Shown: positions 42,958-51,884 of the stretch, piece after piece | Position numbering within the stretch: position 1 is the first letter of the stretch | How the letters are laid out: each line of letters starts with the position of its first letter | Source: Oscillospiraceae bacterium | Lineage (GTDB): Bacteria; Bacillota; Clostridia; Oscillospirales; Oscillospiraceae | Length of the DNA: 64,000 nt | Assembly: GCA_015067795.1 (NCBI GenBank) | Contig: SVLU01000002.1 | Coordinates: 1 to 64,000, forward strand | Reading direction: 5' to 3' | Notes under the pieces: model-generated | What the model saw: the letters and a program-made list of their open reading frames with translations, nothing else | Database searches by the model: none | Told to the model about the DNA's origin: nothing | Made by a program: the position numbers and the translations under genes

Positions 42958-44010
42958 ATGTATATAATCCTGGCTATTCTGGCGTTTGGTATTCTTATTG
43001 CTACTCATGAGCTTGGTCACTTTATGGCGGCTAAAGCCTGCGGCGTTAGGGTGAATGAGTTTGCTATCGGTATGGGACCTGCGATATTTAAAAAGCAGGG
43101 TAAGGAAACCTTATATTCTCTGAGAATTCTGCCTGTGGGCGGCTTCTGTGCTATGGAAGGGGAGGACGAGAAATCTGAGGACCCGAGAGCATTTTCAAGT
43201 CAGAAGGCCTGGAAAAAGCTGATTATACTCGTTGCAGGTGTTGCAATGAATTTTATTTTCGGCTTTATCATCATGCTGATAATCTTCTCACGATTTAATT
43301 ATTACGCAGGAACAACCATCGACTCCCTTGCCGATGGGTTTCCTCTTGAGGATCAGATCATGGTTGGGGATACCGTTTACAGCATTGACGGTCATCGCAT
43401 TTATTATGCCGACGATTTCTCCACATATATGTCCAGGGGAAATGGCGAGACGGTTGATATGGTGGTTGTAAGAGACGGCGAAAAGGTAAAGCTTGACAAT
43501 CTGCCATTAACTCTTCGCGAATACGTTGACAATGGTGAAACTCAGCTTAGATATGGTATCACTTTTAATGTGATAGAGGCTAAGTTCAAGGACAAAATTG
43601 CATATTCCTGGTACGAAACCCATAATTCTGTCAGACTTGTACTTATGGGACTTACTGACCTTGTAACAGGTAAATTGGGTGTGCAGGATATGGGCGGTGT
43701 TGTTCAGGTTGTGGATGTGATCAATGAAGTCGGTCAACAGTCTGAAACCACCTCTGCTGCTCTTTGGAATATCGCGTATATTTGCGGTTTCATCGCTATA
43801 AACCTTGCGGTTATGAATATTCTTCCAATACCTGCATTGGATGGCGGACGTGTATTCTTCCTGCTTGTGACATTTGTAATTGAAAAGATAACCCGCAAAA
43901 AGGTAAATCCAAAATATGAGGGTTATATCCATGCAATTTGTTTACTGCTTCTGTTGGGACTAATGGTATTTGTAACTTATCACGATATTTTGAGGATTAT
44001 AAATGGCTAA
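42958..44010 (+). CDS. rseP: RIP metalloprotease RseP
   Basis: This site-2 intramembrane protease cuts membrane-anchored regulators. The 350-residue protein has the zinc motif HELGH near residue 20 in the first helix, a PDZ domain (about 115-195), and the second ligand motif NILPIPALDGGR near 282, followed by the last helices. It could also process an ECF anti-sigma factor, but no such link is visible in this window. Its end overlaps ispG by 8 nt. Confidence 0.95.
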   Translation: MYIILAILAFGILIATHELGHFMAAKACGVRVNEFAIGMGPAIFKKQGKETLYSLRILPVGGFCAMEGEDEKSEDPRAFSSQKAWKKLIILVAGVAMNFIFGFIIMLIIFSRFNYYAGTTIDSLADGFPLEDQIMVGDTVYSIDGHRIYYADDFSTYMSRGNGETVDMVVVRDGEKVKLDNLPLTLREYVDNGETQLRYGITFNVIEAKFKDKIAYSWYETHNSVRLVLMGLTDLVTGKLGVQDMGGVVQVVDVINEVGQQSETTSAALWNIAYICGFIAINLAVMNILPIPALDGGRVFFLLVTFVIEKITRKKVNPKYEGYIHAICLLLLLGLMVFVTYHDILRIING

Positions 44011-45037
44011 GAAACAGATAATGGTGGGCGGAATTCCGGTTGGCGGTGGTGCACCGGTTACAGTCCAGTCCATGACAAATACTAAAACTGAAAATGCGGC
44101 CGATACTATTGCTCAGATAATGGAGCTTGAGCACGCAGGCTGTGATATTGTGCGTGTGGCTGTTCCAAATATTGAAGCTGCAAGGGCTATTGCGGAGATC
44201 AAGGAGAATATCTCCATCCCACTTGTTGCGGATATTCACTTTGATTATAAGCTCGCAATCGAAGCGGCTGCCTGTGGTGCTGATAAGATAAGAATAAACC
44301 CGGGCAATATCGGCGGTGAGGACAGGGTAAAGGCCGTTGTTGATGCCTGCCGTATGAGAAATCTCCCTATCCGCATTGGCGTTAACGGCGGCAGTCTTGA
44401 AAAGGAGCTTTTGGCTAAGTACGGTCTTACTGCAAGAGCTATGCTGGAAAGTGCGATGGGTCATGTTAGACTTCTCAATAAGTATGACTTTGATGATATC
44501 TGCATTTCCGTAAAGGCTTCAAACGTAAAGCTCACTATTGAAGCTTACAGACTTCTTGCAAGCGAGACAGACTACCCTCTGCATCTTGGCGTTACGGAAG
44601 CAGGTACTGAATACATGGGTGTCATCAAAAATTCTATCGGTATCGGTACACTTCTTAGTGAGGGCATCGGTGATACCATCCGTGTTTCCCTAACTGCACC
44701 TCCCGTTCAGGAGATAAAGGCCGGTGTTTCCATTCTCAAGGCTTTGGGAATGAAGAGCGGTGTTAAGATAGTATCCTGCCCAACCTGCGGCAGAACAAAT
44801 ATTGACCTTATTGGTATTGCAAAGGACGTTGAAAAGCGTCTTGAGACCTGCACCAAGGATATCACAGTTGCTGTTATGGGCTGTGTTGTTAACGGACCGG
44901 GTGAAGCATCCCATGCTGATTTTGGTATTGCAGGCGGTAAAAATGAAGGTATTCTTTTCAGTAAGGGAACTGTTATCAAGAAAGTTCCTATGGAATATCT
45001 TGCAGACGAACTTATAAAGCTTATCGAGGAGAACTGA
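44003..45037 (+). CDS. ispG: 4-hydroxy-3-methylbut-2-en-1-yl diphosphate synthase
   Basis: IspG (GcpE) is the 4Fe-4S enzyme of the penultimate MEP-pathway step. The 344-residue protein lacks the inserted domain of plant forms and has VQSMTNTKTENAADT near residue 20, RINPGNIG near 94 and the cluster ligands in SCPTCGRTN near 254 and GCVVNGPGEA near 290. It overlaps rseP and is followed closely by polC (3 nt). Confidence 0.97.
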   Translation: MAKKQIMVGGIPVGGGAPVTVQSMTNTKTENAADTIAQIMELEHAGCDIVRVAVPNIEAARAIAEIKENISIPLVADIHFDYKLAIEAAACGADKIRINPGNIGGEDRVKAVVDACRMRNLPIRIGVNGGSLEKELLAKYGLTARAMLESAMGHVRLLNKYDFDDICISVKASNVKLTIEAYRLLASETDYPLHLGVTEAGTEYMGVIKNSIGIGTLLSEGIGDTIRVSLTAPPVQEIKAGVSILKALGMKSGVKIVSCPTCGRTNIDLIGIAKDVEKRLETCTKDITVAVMGCVVNGPGEASHADFGIAGGKNEGILFSKGTVIKKVPMEYLADELIKLIEEN

Positions 45038-45040
45038 TTT

Positions 45041-48000
45041 ATGTCGTTAAACCCTGTTCCGTTTTTTGAGATGTTCAGCGGCTTGGGTGATAACAGCGAG
45101 CTTCGCTCTATATTGGGCGGTGCAGCGGTGTTATCCGCCGAGGTAAACACATCAGAACGGACAATGAGTATAAAACTAAAGCTTGATAATATGACTCCTC
45201 CTGCCGCAATTTGGAGAGTTCAGGCGGAGCTTGAGAGCGAGTATGAGCTTAAGCGTGTGGATATTACACCCCTGTACCCACCTGAACAGCCTAAGGAACA
45301 GACCAAAAAAGTGCCAAAGGGCGGACAGCTTATATTTGGACGTTCCACCAAGGGTGAATTGACATCAATTTCCGATGTAAATCTTGAATCAGGCAGAGTG
45401 GTTATCCGAGGTGATATTTTTAGCCTTGAAGTAAAAGAGATTACAAAGACTAATTCCCTTGTTCTCAACTTTGATATTACAGATTATACAGGCTCTGTAA
45501 GAGTTTCAAAATACATAACAGATGATGCTGAAAAGGCAAAGGCTTTGAATATCAAAAAGGGAATGTATGTCAAGGTAAAGGGTACTGTCGGTTTTAACAG
45601 ATACGACAATGATATTTCCATAACACCTGAGGGCATCTCCCTTGAGGAGAAAGTTCAGCGAAAGGACACAAGCGAAAAGAAGAGAGTTGAACTCCATCTT
45701 CATACTCAGATGTCCGCAATGGATGCTCTTACAGATACAAAGAAAGCCATCAACCGTGCAATAAGCTGGGGTCATCCTGCTATTGCAATAACCGATCACG
45801 GTGTATGCCAGTCTTTTCCTGATGCCATGAAGGCGGCAGGGGATAAGATTAAGGTCATCTACGGTGTTGAGGGCTATTACATAAACGATGTTGACGACAG
45901 ACTTGCACTCTACGGCAATACTGAGCTTGACCTTGACACAGAGATAGTTGCCTTTGATATAGAAACAACCGGTCTTGACAGCTGTGCTGACCGAATTACC
46001 GAAATTGGTGCGGTAATCATGAAGGGCAATAAGGAGCTGGCAAGGTTTCAGACCTTTGTTGACCCTGAAATGCCAATTCCCGCTAATATTATTCAGCTTA
46101 CAGGCATTACCAATGAGGATGTAAAGGGTGCTCCTTCCCAGAGGGATGCGGTAAAAAGCTTTCTTGAATTTGCAGGCGGCAGACCCCTTGCCGCTCATAA
46201 TGCAAGCTTTGATATTGGCTTTATATATCAGGCTGTCGTAAGATACGGTCTTGACTTTGAGCCTGTTTATATTGACACACTGGCTCTCAGTCAGGGACAG
46301 CTCAGTGATATGAAAAACCACAAGCTGGATATGGTAGCAGGCAGACTGGGGCTTCCTGAGTTCAATCACCACAGAGCTTCCGATGACGCCGTTACCGCTG
46401 GTCTTATCCTCGTTAAGCTCTTTGAAAGGGCAAAAGAGGACGGAATTAATAAGCTTTCCCAGCTTAATCCGTATATTCAGGCTATGCGTAATTCCGCAAT
46501 GGAAAAACGCAGATTTAAGCCTAAGCATATTATTATACTTGCAAAAACTCAGGCTGGTATCAGAAATCTGTACAAGCTTGTTACGGCAGGTCATCTTGAC
46601 CACTTCAAGCGTTATCCGATAATTCCGAAGAGTGTAATTCAGAAGCACCGTGATGGTCTTATTATCGGTGCGGCTTGCGAAGCCGGCGAGGTATTTCAGC
46701 TTGTTTCAGATAACAGAAGTGTTCTTGAGCAACGCAGAATTGCTGATTTCTATGACTATCTGGAAATTCAGCCGATATGCAACAATATGTTCATGCTCCG
46801 TGGGGATAAGCCTAAGGCTAAGGATATTGAGGACTTAAGGAGATTCAACCGTCGTGTTATTGAGCTTGGCAAAGAGCTTGGCAAGCCTGTTGTTGCAACA
46901 GGAGACGTACACTTCCTTGACCCTGAGGATGAGGTTTACAGACATATTCTTCTTACTGCCAAGGAATTTGATGATGCGGACTCTGATTTACCGATCTATT
47001 TCCGCACTACTAACGAGATGCTTGATGAGTTCAGCTATCTTGGCAAGGAGCTTGCCGAAGAGGTTGTAATCACTAATCCCAATCTGATAGCTGATATGTG
47101 TGACGTGACACGACCTCTCCCACCAAAAATTCTCTACGCACCAAAGATTGAGAATTCTGCTGAAGATTTAAAGCGTCTTGTTTATACAAAAATGACCAGT
47201 CTTTACGGTGAAAATCCTCCTGAAATAGTTAAGAGTCGTGTTGATACTGAGCTTAACGATATTCTGGCGAGAAATTATGATGTTATCTATATGTCTGCGC
47301 AGAAGCTTGTAGCAGACTCTTTGGAGCATGGCTATCTGGTAGGCTCACGAGGCAGTGTTGGCTCATCTCTTGTTGCTTATATGTCAGGTATTACTGAGGT
47401 TAACTCACTGCCTGCCCATTACAGATGCCCGAATTGTCTTAATACTGATTTCGAGTCAGGTAAGGGCTTTGGCTGTGGTGCTGATATGCCGGACGCTAAC
47501 TGCCCTGTATGCGGTATTGAATATTCAAAAGAGGGCTTTGATATCCCATTCGAAACCTTCCTCGGTTTCGGTGGTGATAAGGTTCCTGATATCGACCTTA
47601 ACTTCTCCGGTGAGTATCAGGCGAATGCCCATAAATATACAAATGAGCTTTTCGGCTCTGACCATGTTTTCCGTGCCGGTACTATCGGTACCGTTGCGGA
47701 AAAGACAGCCTACGGCTACGTTAAGAAGTATCTTGAAAAGATCGGCAAAACCGTAACGAAGGTTGAGGAAACAAGACTTGCCCTTGGCTGTGTTGGCGTT
47801 AAGCGTACAACGGGTCAGCACCCGGGTGGTCTGGTTGTTATTCCGCAGGATATGGAAATATTTGATTTCTGTCCTGCACAGCACCCTGCTGATTCTCCTG
47901 ACAGCGGTATTGTTACAACGCACTTTGAATACCACTGTATGGAGGACAACCTCCTAAAGCTTGATGAGCTGGGTCACGATGACCCAACAATGATCAAAAT

Positions 48001-49015
48001 GCTTGAGGATATGTCCGGGGAGGATGCAAAGAAGATCGCCCTTGATGACCCTGAAACAATGGGTATCTTCAAGTCAGCAATACCTCTTGGTCTTACTGAT
48101 GATGACCCGATTATCGGTAAGACCGGTACTATCGGTATTCCCGAATTTGGTACAGGCTTTACACGCCAGATGCTCTGTGATACTAAGCCCGAGTGCTTTG
48201 ACACTCTTGTTCGTCTTTCAGGCTTCTCTCACGGTACGGACGTTTGGCTTGGTAACGCAAAGGACCTTATTCTTTCTGAAACTGCCTCCATCAGCGAGAC
48301 CATCGGCTGTCGTGATGACATTATGCTCTATCTTATCAGTAAGGGTATGAATGAAAGACGTGCCTTTAAGATAATGGAGGCGGTCCGAAAGGGCAGGGGT
48401 CTTCCGGAGGGTGCGGAAGATGAAATGAAGGAAATTGAAGTTCCTGAATGGTACATTGAGTCATGTAAAAAAATCAAGTATCTGTTCCCAAAGGCTCATG
48501 CAGTTGCATACGTTATGATGGCTTTCAGAATTGCCTGGTTCAAGGTACATAAGCCGCTTGCGTTTTACAGTGCATATTTTTACAGACGAAGCCAGAAGGA
48601 CAGCTTTGACGCTTCCTGTATGATTATGGGTCTTGATGTTGCGGCGGCAAAAATTCGTGAGATCAAGGGTAATCCTGCCGCTTCTCAGAAGGACAGCGAC
48701 CTTCTCACAACTCTTGAAGCTTGTTATGAATTCTATAAGCGTGGCTATGAATTTGCACCTATGGATATTTATAAATCAGATCCTGTTAAATTCGTCATTG
48801 ACGGCAACAAACTGATTCCGCCTCTCGTTGCGGTAAGCGGTCTTGGTGAGACTGCCGCGTATGACCTGGGTGAACAGAGAAAGAATAAAACATTCCTGTC
48901 AATTGAGGAGCTTTTGGACAGCTGTGCCAAGATCTCCAAGATGCATATAGAACAGCTGAGGGCAGTTGGTGCTCTTGATGAACTGCCTGATACAAGTCAG
49001 TTATCACTGTTCTGA
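45041..49015 (+). CDS. polC: DNA polymerase III PolC
   Basis: This is the leading-strand replicative polymerase of low-G+C Firmicutes with built-in 3'-5' exonuclease. The 1324-residue chain has an OB fold (about 105-210), a PHP domain starting VELHLHTQMSAMDA near 216 with the exonuclease inserted (VAFDIETTGLDS near 304), a zinc finger (CPNC near 797 and CPVC) and the polymerase core with PDIDLNFSGEYQ. It ends in QLSLF, the sliding-clamp motif. Family members usually have 1400-1450 residues; this one is about 100 shorter at the N-terminus. Start ATG with GAGGAG upstream. Confidence 0.97.
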   Translation: MSLNPVPFFEMFSGLGDNSELRSILGGAAVLSAEVNTSERTMSIKLKLDNMTPPAAIWRVQAELESEYELKRVDITPLYPPEQPKEQTKKVPKGGQLIFGRSTKGELTSISDVNLESGRVVIRGDIFSLEVKEITKTNSLVLNFDITDYTGSVRVSKYITDDAEKAKALNIKKGMYVKVKGTVGFNRYDNDISITPEGISLEEKVQRKDTSEKKRVELHLHTQMSAMDALTDTKKAINRAISWGHPAIAITDHGVCQSFPDAMKAAGDKIKVIYGVEGYYINDVDDRLALYGNTELDLDTEIVAFDIETTGLDSCADRITEIGAVIMKGNKELARFQTFVDPEMPIPANIIQLTGITNEDVKGAPSQRDAVKSFLEFAGGRPLAAHNASFDIGFIYQAVVRYGLDFEPVYIDTLALSQGQLSDMKNHKLDMVAGRLGLPEFNHHRASDDAVTAGLILVKLFERAKEDGINKLSQLNPYIQAMRNSAMEKRRFKPKHIIILAKTQAGIRNLYKLVTAGHLDHFKRYPIIPKSVIQKHRDGLIIGAACEAGEVFQLVSDNRSVLEQRRIADFYDYLEIQPICNNMFMLRGDKPKAKDIEDLRRFNRRVIELGKELGKPVVATGDVHFLDPEDEVYRHILLTAKEFDDADSDLPIYFRTTNEMLDEFSYLGKELAEEVVITNPNLIADMCDVTRPLPPKILYAPKIENSAEDLKRLVYTKMTSLYGENPPEIVKSRVDTELNDILARNYDVIYMSAQKLVADSLEHGYLVGSRGSVGSSLVAYMSGITEVNSLPAHYRCPNCLNTDFESGKGFGCGADMPDANCPVCGIEYSKEGFDIPFETFLGFGGDKVPDIDLNFSGEYQANAHKYTNELFGSDHVFRAGTIGTVAEKTAYGYVKKYLEKIGKTVTKVEETRLALGCVGVKRTTGQHPGGLVVIPQDMEIFDFCPAQHPADSPDSGIVTTHFEYHCMEDNLLKLDELGHDDPTMIKMLEDMSGEDAKKIALDDPETMGIFKSAIPLGLTDDDPIIGKTGTIGIPEFGTGFTRQMLCDTKPECFDTLVRLSGFSHGTDVWLGNAKDLILSETASISETIGCRDDIMLYLISKGMNERRAFKIMEAVRKGRGLPEGAEDEMKEIEVPEWYIESCKKIKYLFPKAHAVAYVMMAFRIAWFKVHKPLAFYSAYFYRRSQKDSFDASCMIMGLDVAAAKIREIKGNPAASQKDSDLLTTLEACYEFYKRGYEFAPMDIYKSDPVKFVIDGNKLIPPLVAVSGLGETAAYDLGEQRKNKTFLSIEELLDSCAKISKMHIEQLRAVGALDELPDTSQLSLF

Positions 49016-49040
49016 TAAACTCTGATCGGGGGAAAAGGTT

Positions 49041-51845
49041 ATGAGTGAAATTAATGTAAAGGCCGTATGGCCTGATTGGGAAATTCAGGGTGAGCTTGGC
49101 AGCGGTGCTCACGGCAATGTCTATCTTGGCAAGCAGACTGCCCCAAACGGCGGTGCGGTTTACAAGGCTGTCAAGACTATTCAGGTTCCTCCTCAGAAGG
49201 AGGCTATTCAGAGTGCCATTGATCTCGGTATCAGCGCAACTCTCCTGAAGAATTATTTTGATGTTTTCAAGGATGATCTGAACTGGGAAATGACTCTTTA
49301 CAGATCTGCTGACTCCGAGCATCTGGGCAAGTCTGATGAATTCAAGTTTGTTGAAAATGAGCTTGAACCGGGCTGGACCTGCTATATCAGAGAGCATCTG
49401 TATACTCCGATGGCCATGTACTATGCCGACAGCAAAACCGGTGAACAGGAGGCTGTTCAGATAGGTAAGGACATCTGTGCAGGTCTCACCGCCTGCGAGA
49501 AGTTCAATCTTGTTCATGGCGGTATTACACCTGAAAACATTATGGTCAACGATACAGGTAAGTTCCTGCTTGTTGACTACGGTATCACAAGATGTCTCAG
49601 CAAGGCAGGTGCAAAGCTCTTTAAGACCGACAGGACTTATGATGCTCCGGAGGTTGCGGCAGACGGTAAGTATTCAAAGCAGTCCGATATTTACTCCCTT
49701 GGTATGGCAATGGCATTCTATGCCAACGGTGGAGTGCTTGTTAACGGTGCAGAGGTCAAGGGATGCAGTAAGGAATTTACCGCTGTGATCGAAAAGGCAA
49801 CCGCAAAAGAGCCTGCCGACAGATATCAGTCTGCGGCTGAAATGCTTGCTGACCTTGAACGTGTTCCTGTGGCTGCGGCTTACGTACCACGCGGTACTTC
49901 TGCAGTATCTCTTGCTCTTGCGGCAGTTGGTATGTCTCCAATTCTTGGTGGCAAGGGTAAAAAATCCGATAAGAAGTCTGCTGATAAGAAATCAGAAAAG
50001 AAGGCGGAAACTAAACCTCAGGAACCTAAGACTGAGGAAAAAGCCAAGGACAGCGAAGAAGATATGATGGCGGCAATTATTGCAGGTGCATCTGCCGCTG
50101 CAAATGAAAGTGTAGATTCTGCTAAGGATGAGAAAAAGCAGAAGAAAAATAGAGATAAGACCGCAGGTGCGGCGGTAGCTGCAGGTGTGGCTGTGGCAGG
50201 TGCCGGTGCTGCTTCAAAGAAGTCCAAGGCTGATAAAAAAGCCGAAGCAAAGGCAAAGGACGCCGAAAAGAAGGAAGCAGATAAGGCGGCGGCCCGTGAA
50301 GCCAAGAATGCCGCAAAGACTGCGGCAGCAGCGGCGGCAACAGCAAAAGCTGCTTCAAAGGCAAATGCCGCAGATGAAAGGAAAAAAGCAAAAGCCGCTG
50401 AAAAGGCTGCTCGTGAGCAGAACAAGGCAGCGGAAGCTCGTGCTAAGAAAGAAGCCAGGGAAAGTGCTGCAGCGGCAGCGGCGGCTGTTAAGGCTGAGAA
50501 GAAGGCAAAAAAGAGCAAAAAGTCAAATGCAAAACAGAAAAAGGATGATATTCCGTTTGTTTCTGTTGGTGAAGAAAAGAAGAGCAAAGCAGGTCTTTGG
50601 ATAGTTATTATTCTTATTATAATTATCGCTCTTGCGGCACTTGCTATATTCCAACCATGGAATACCGGTGATGATACTAACGATAATCAGGGTGATGAAA
50701 TCATCGAAAATAACGGTGCTGATACTCAGATTGACGAGCCTGACGTTATTGTTGACGACAAGCTTGAGGATGAAACCAATAAGCCTGATGACACAGAACA
50801 GCCTCCGGAGGAAATTCCTGAGGAAAGCTCTGATGATCAGGAAAACATTCCTGACGAAGGTGCTGAAGGCGAAGAAAACGTCCCTGAAAATGGCAATAAC
50901 AATAGCTATAAATATGCTTCTGCTGTCATTTCCTCAAGAGATCTTGCAGGCATGACAAGAGAAGAAGTACAAATGCTCATTAACGAGATCTACGCAAGAA
51001 ATGGTCTTATATTCGGCACAAGCGGAAGCTCAAATCAGCAGCATTTTGAAGCCTTTGACTGGTATGAGGGTACTACCACAGATATGAGCAAGGCTTATTC
51101 CAATATGAGTGATATTGAGAAAAAGAACCTGAGTATCATGCTTGAATATCGCAGCAGTCTTGGAAACTCCGGCAATTCCGGTAACGGCGGAAACAGTGGC
51201 AATTCCGGTAATTCCGGAAGCAGCAGTAACGGTGGCAGCTCCGGTAATTCCGGTAATAGCGGCAGTTCAGGAAACTCCGGCAGCACAAGTAATGCAAAGG
51301 ACTACAAGTGGGCAACAACAAGAATTAAGACAAGTGACCTTGCCGGTATGACAAGATACGATTCTCAGATGCTCATTAATGAGATATATGCAAGAAACGG
51401 TCTTATATTCGGCAGTTCTTCAATTCAGAGCCATTTTGAAAGCCAGTCCTGGTATAATGGCACAACAAGAAGCCTTACCAAGGCTTACTCCAACATGAAC
51501 TCCACCGAAAAGAAGAACATCAACACAATAGTTACATATCAGGTTGATAGCGGCTTCAGAGGCGGCGAAAAGAGTGAATTCCTTGCTGAATCTCATACCA
51601 CATATCTCACAAGGGAAGACCTTGAGGGTATGACCAAGGAAGAAACCTCAATGCTTATCAACGAGATTTATGCTCGTCATGGCAGAATATTCAAATCCGA
51701 AAGTATTCAGAACTACTTTGAAAATCAGGATTGGTACACACCTGTTACAGAATCCAGCGATGCCATCATAGCTCAGTTCAATGAATACGAAAGGGCAAAT
51801 GTTGAGCTTCTGGTTGAATATCAGAAGGAAATGGGTTACAGATAA
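49041..51845 (+). CDS. Kinase-like membrane protein with three YARHG domains, probable pseudokinase
   Basis: The 934-residue protein has an N-terminal Ser/Thr kinase fold (about 14-275): G-loop GSGAHGNVY (20-28) and VAIK-type Lys45 are kept, but the HRD-x-K catalytic loop reads HGGITPEN (159-166), so the catalytic Asp and Lys are Gly161 and Thr163; DFG is DYG (179-181). An Ala/Lys-rich low-complexity stretch (about 310-510) leads to one membrane helix (about 515-535). Outside are an acidic linker and three YARHG domains (near 624, 755 and 853, each with MLINEIYARxG), the first two separated by a Gly/Ser/Asn linker. YARHG is proposed to bind cell-wall glycans. It probably links the cell wall to a cytoplasmic partner without phosphotransfer; that is inference. 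Confidence 0.85.
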   Translation: MSEINVKAVWPDWEIQGELGSGAHGNVYLGKQTAPNGGAVYKAVKTIQVPPQKEAIQSAIDLGISATLLKNYFDVFKDDLNWEMTLYRSADSEHLGKSDEFKFVENELEPGWTCYIREHLYTPMAMYYADSKTGEQEAVQIGKDICAGLTACEKFNLVHGGITPENIMVNDTGKFLLVDYGITRCLSKAGAKLFKTDRTYDAPEVAADGKYSKQSDIYSLGMAMAFYANGGVLVNGAEVKGCSKEFTAVIEKATAKEPADRYQSAAEMLADLERVPVAAAYVPRGTSAVSLALAAVGMSPILGGKGKKSDKKSADKKSEKKAETKPQEPKTEEKAKDSEEDMMAAIIAGASAAANESVDSAKDEKKQKKNRDKTAGAAVAAGVAVAGAGAASKKSKADKKAEAKAKDAEKKEADKAAAREAKNAAKTAAAAAATAKAASKANAADERKKAKAAEKAAREQNKAAEARAKKEARESAAAAAAAVKAEKKAKKSKKSNAKQKKDDIPFVSVGEEKKSKAGLWIVIILIIIIALAALAIFQPWNTGDDTNDNQGDEIIENNGADTQIDEPDVIVDDKLEDETNKPDDTEQPPEEIPEESSDDQENIPDEGAEGEENVPENGNNNSYKYASAVISSRDLAGMTREEVQMLINEIYARNGLIFGTSGSSNQQHFEAFDWYEGTTTDMSKAYSNMSDIEKKNLSIMLEYRSSLGNSGNSGNGGNSGNSGNSGSSSNGGSSGNSGNSGSSGNSGSTSNAKDYKWATTRIKTSDLAGMTRYDSQMLINEIYARNGLIFGSSSIQSHFESQSWYNGTTRSLTKAYSNMNSTEKKNINTIVTYQVDSGFRGGEKSEFLAESHTTYLTREDLEGMTKEETSMLINEIYARHGRIFKSESIQNYFENQDWYTPVTESSDAIIAQFNEYERANVELLVEYQKEMGYR

Positions 51846-51884
51846 GTGATCCAAATACAAGTCAGTTATTACGGGGAAGTATAA

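Noticed and set aside
51160-51300. Short tandem repeats resembling a CRISPR or VNTR
   Set aside because: They encode the Gly/Ser/Asn linker in the frame of the YARHG protein and have no spacer pattern.
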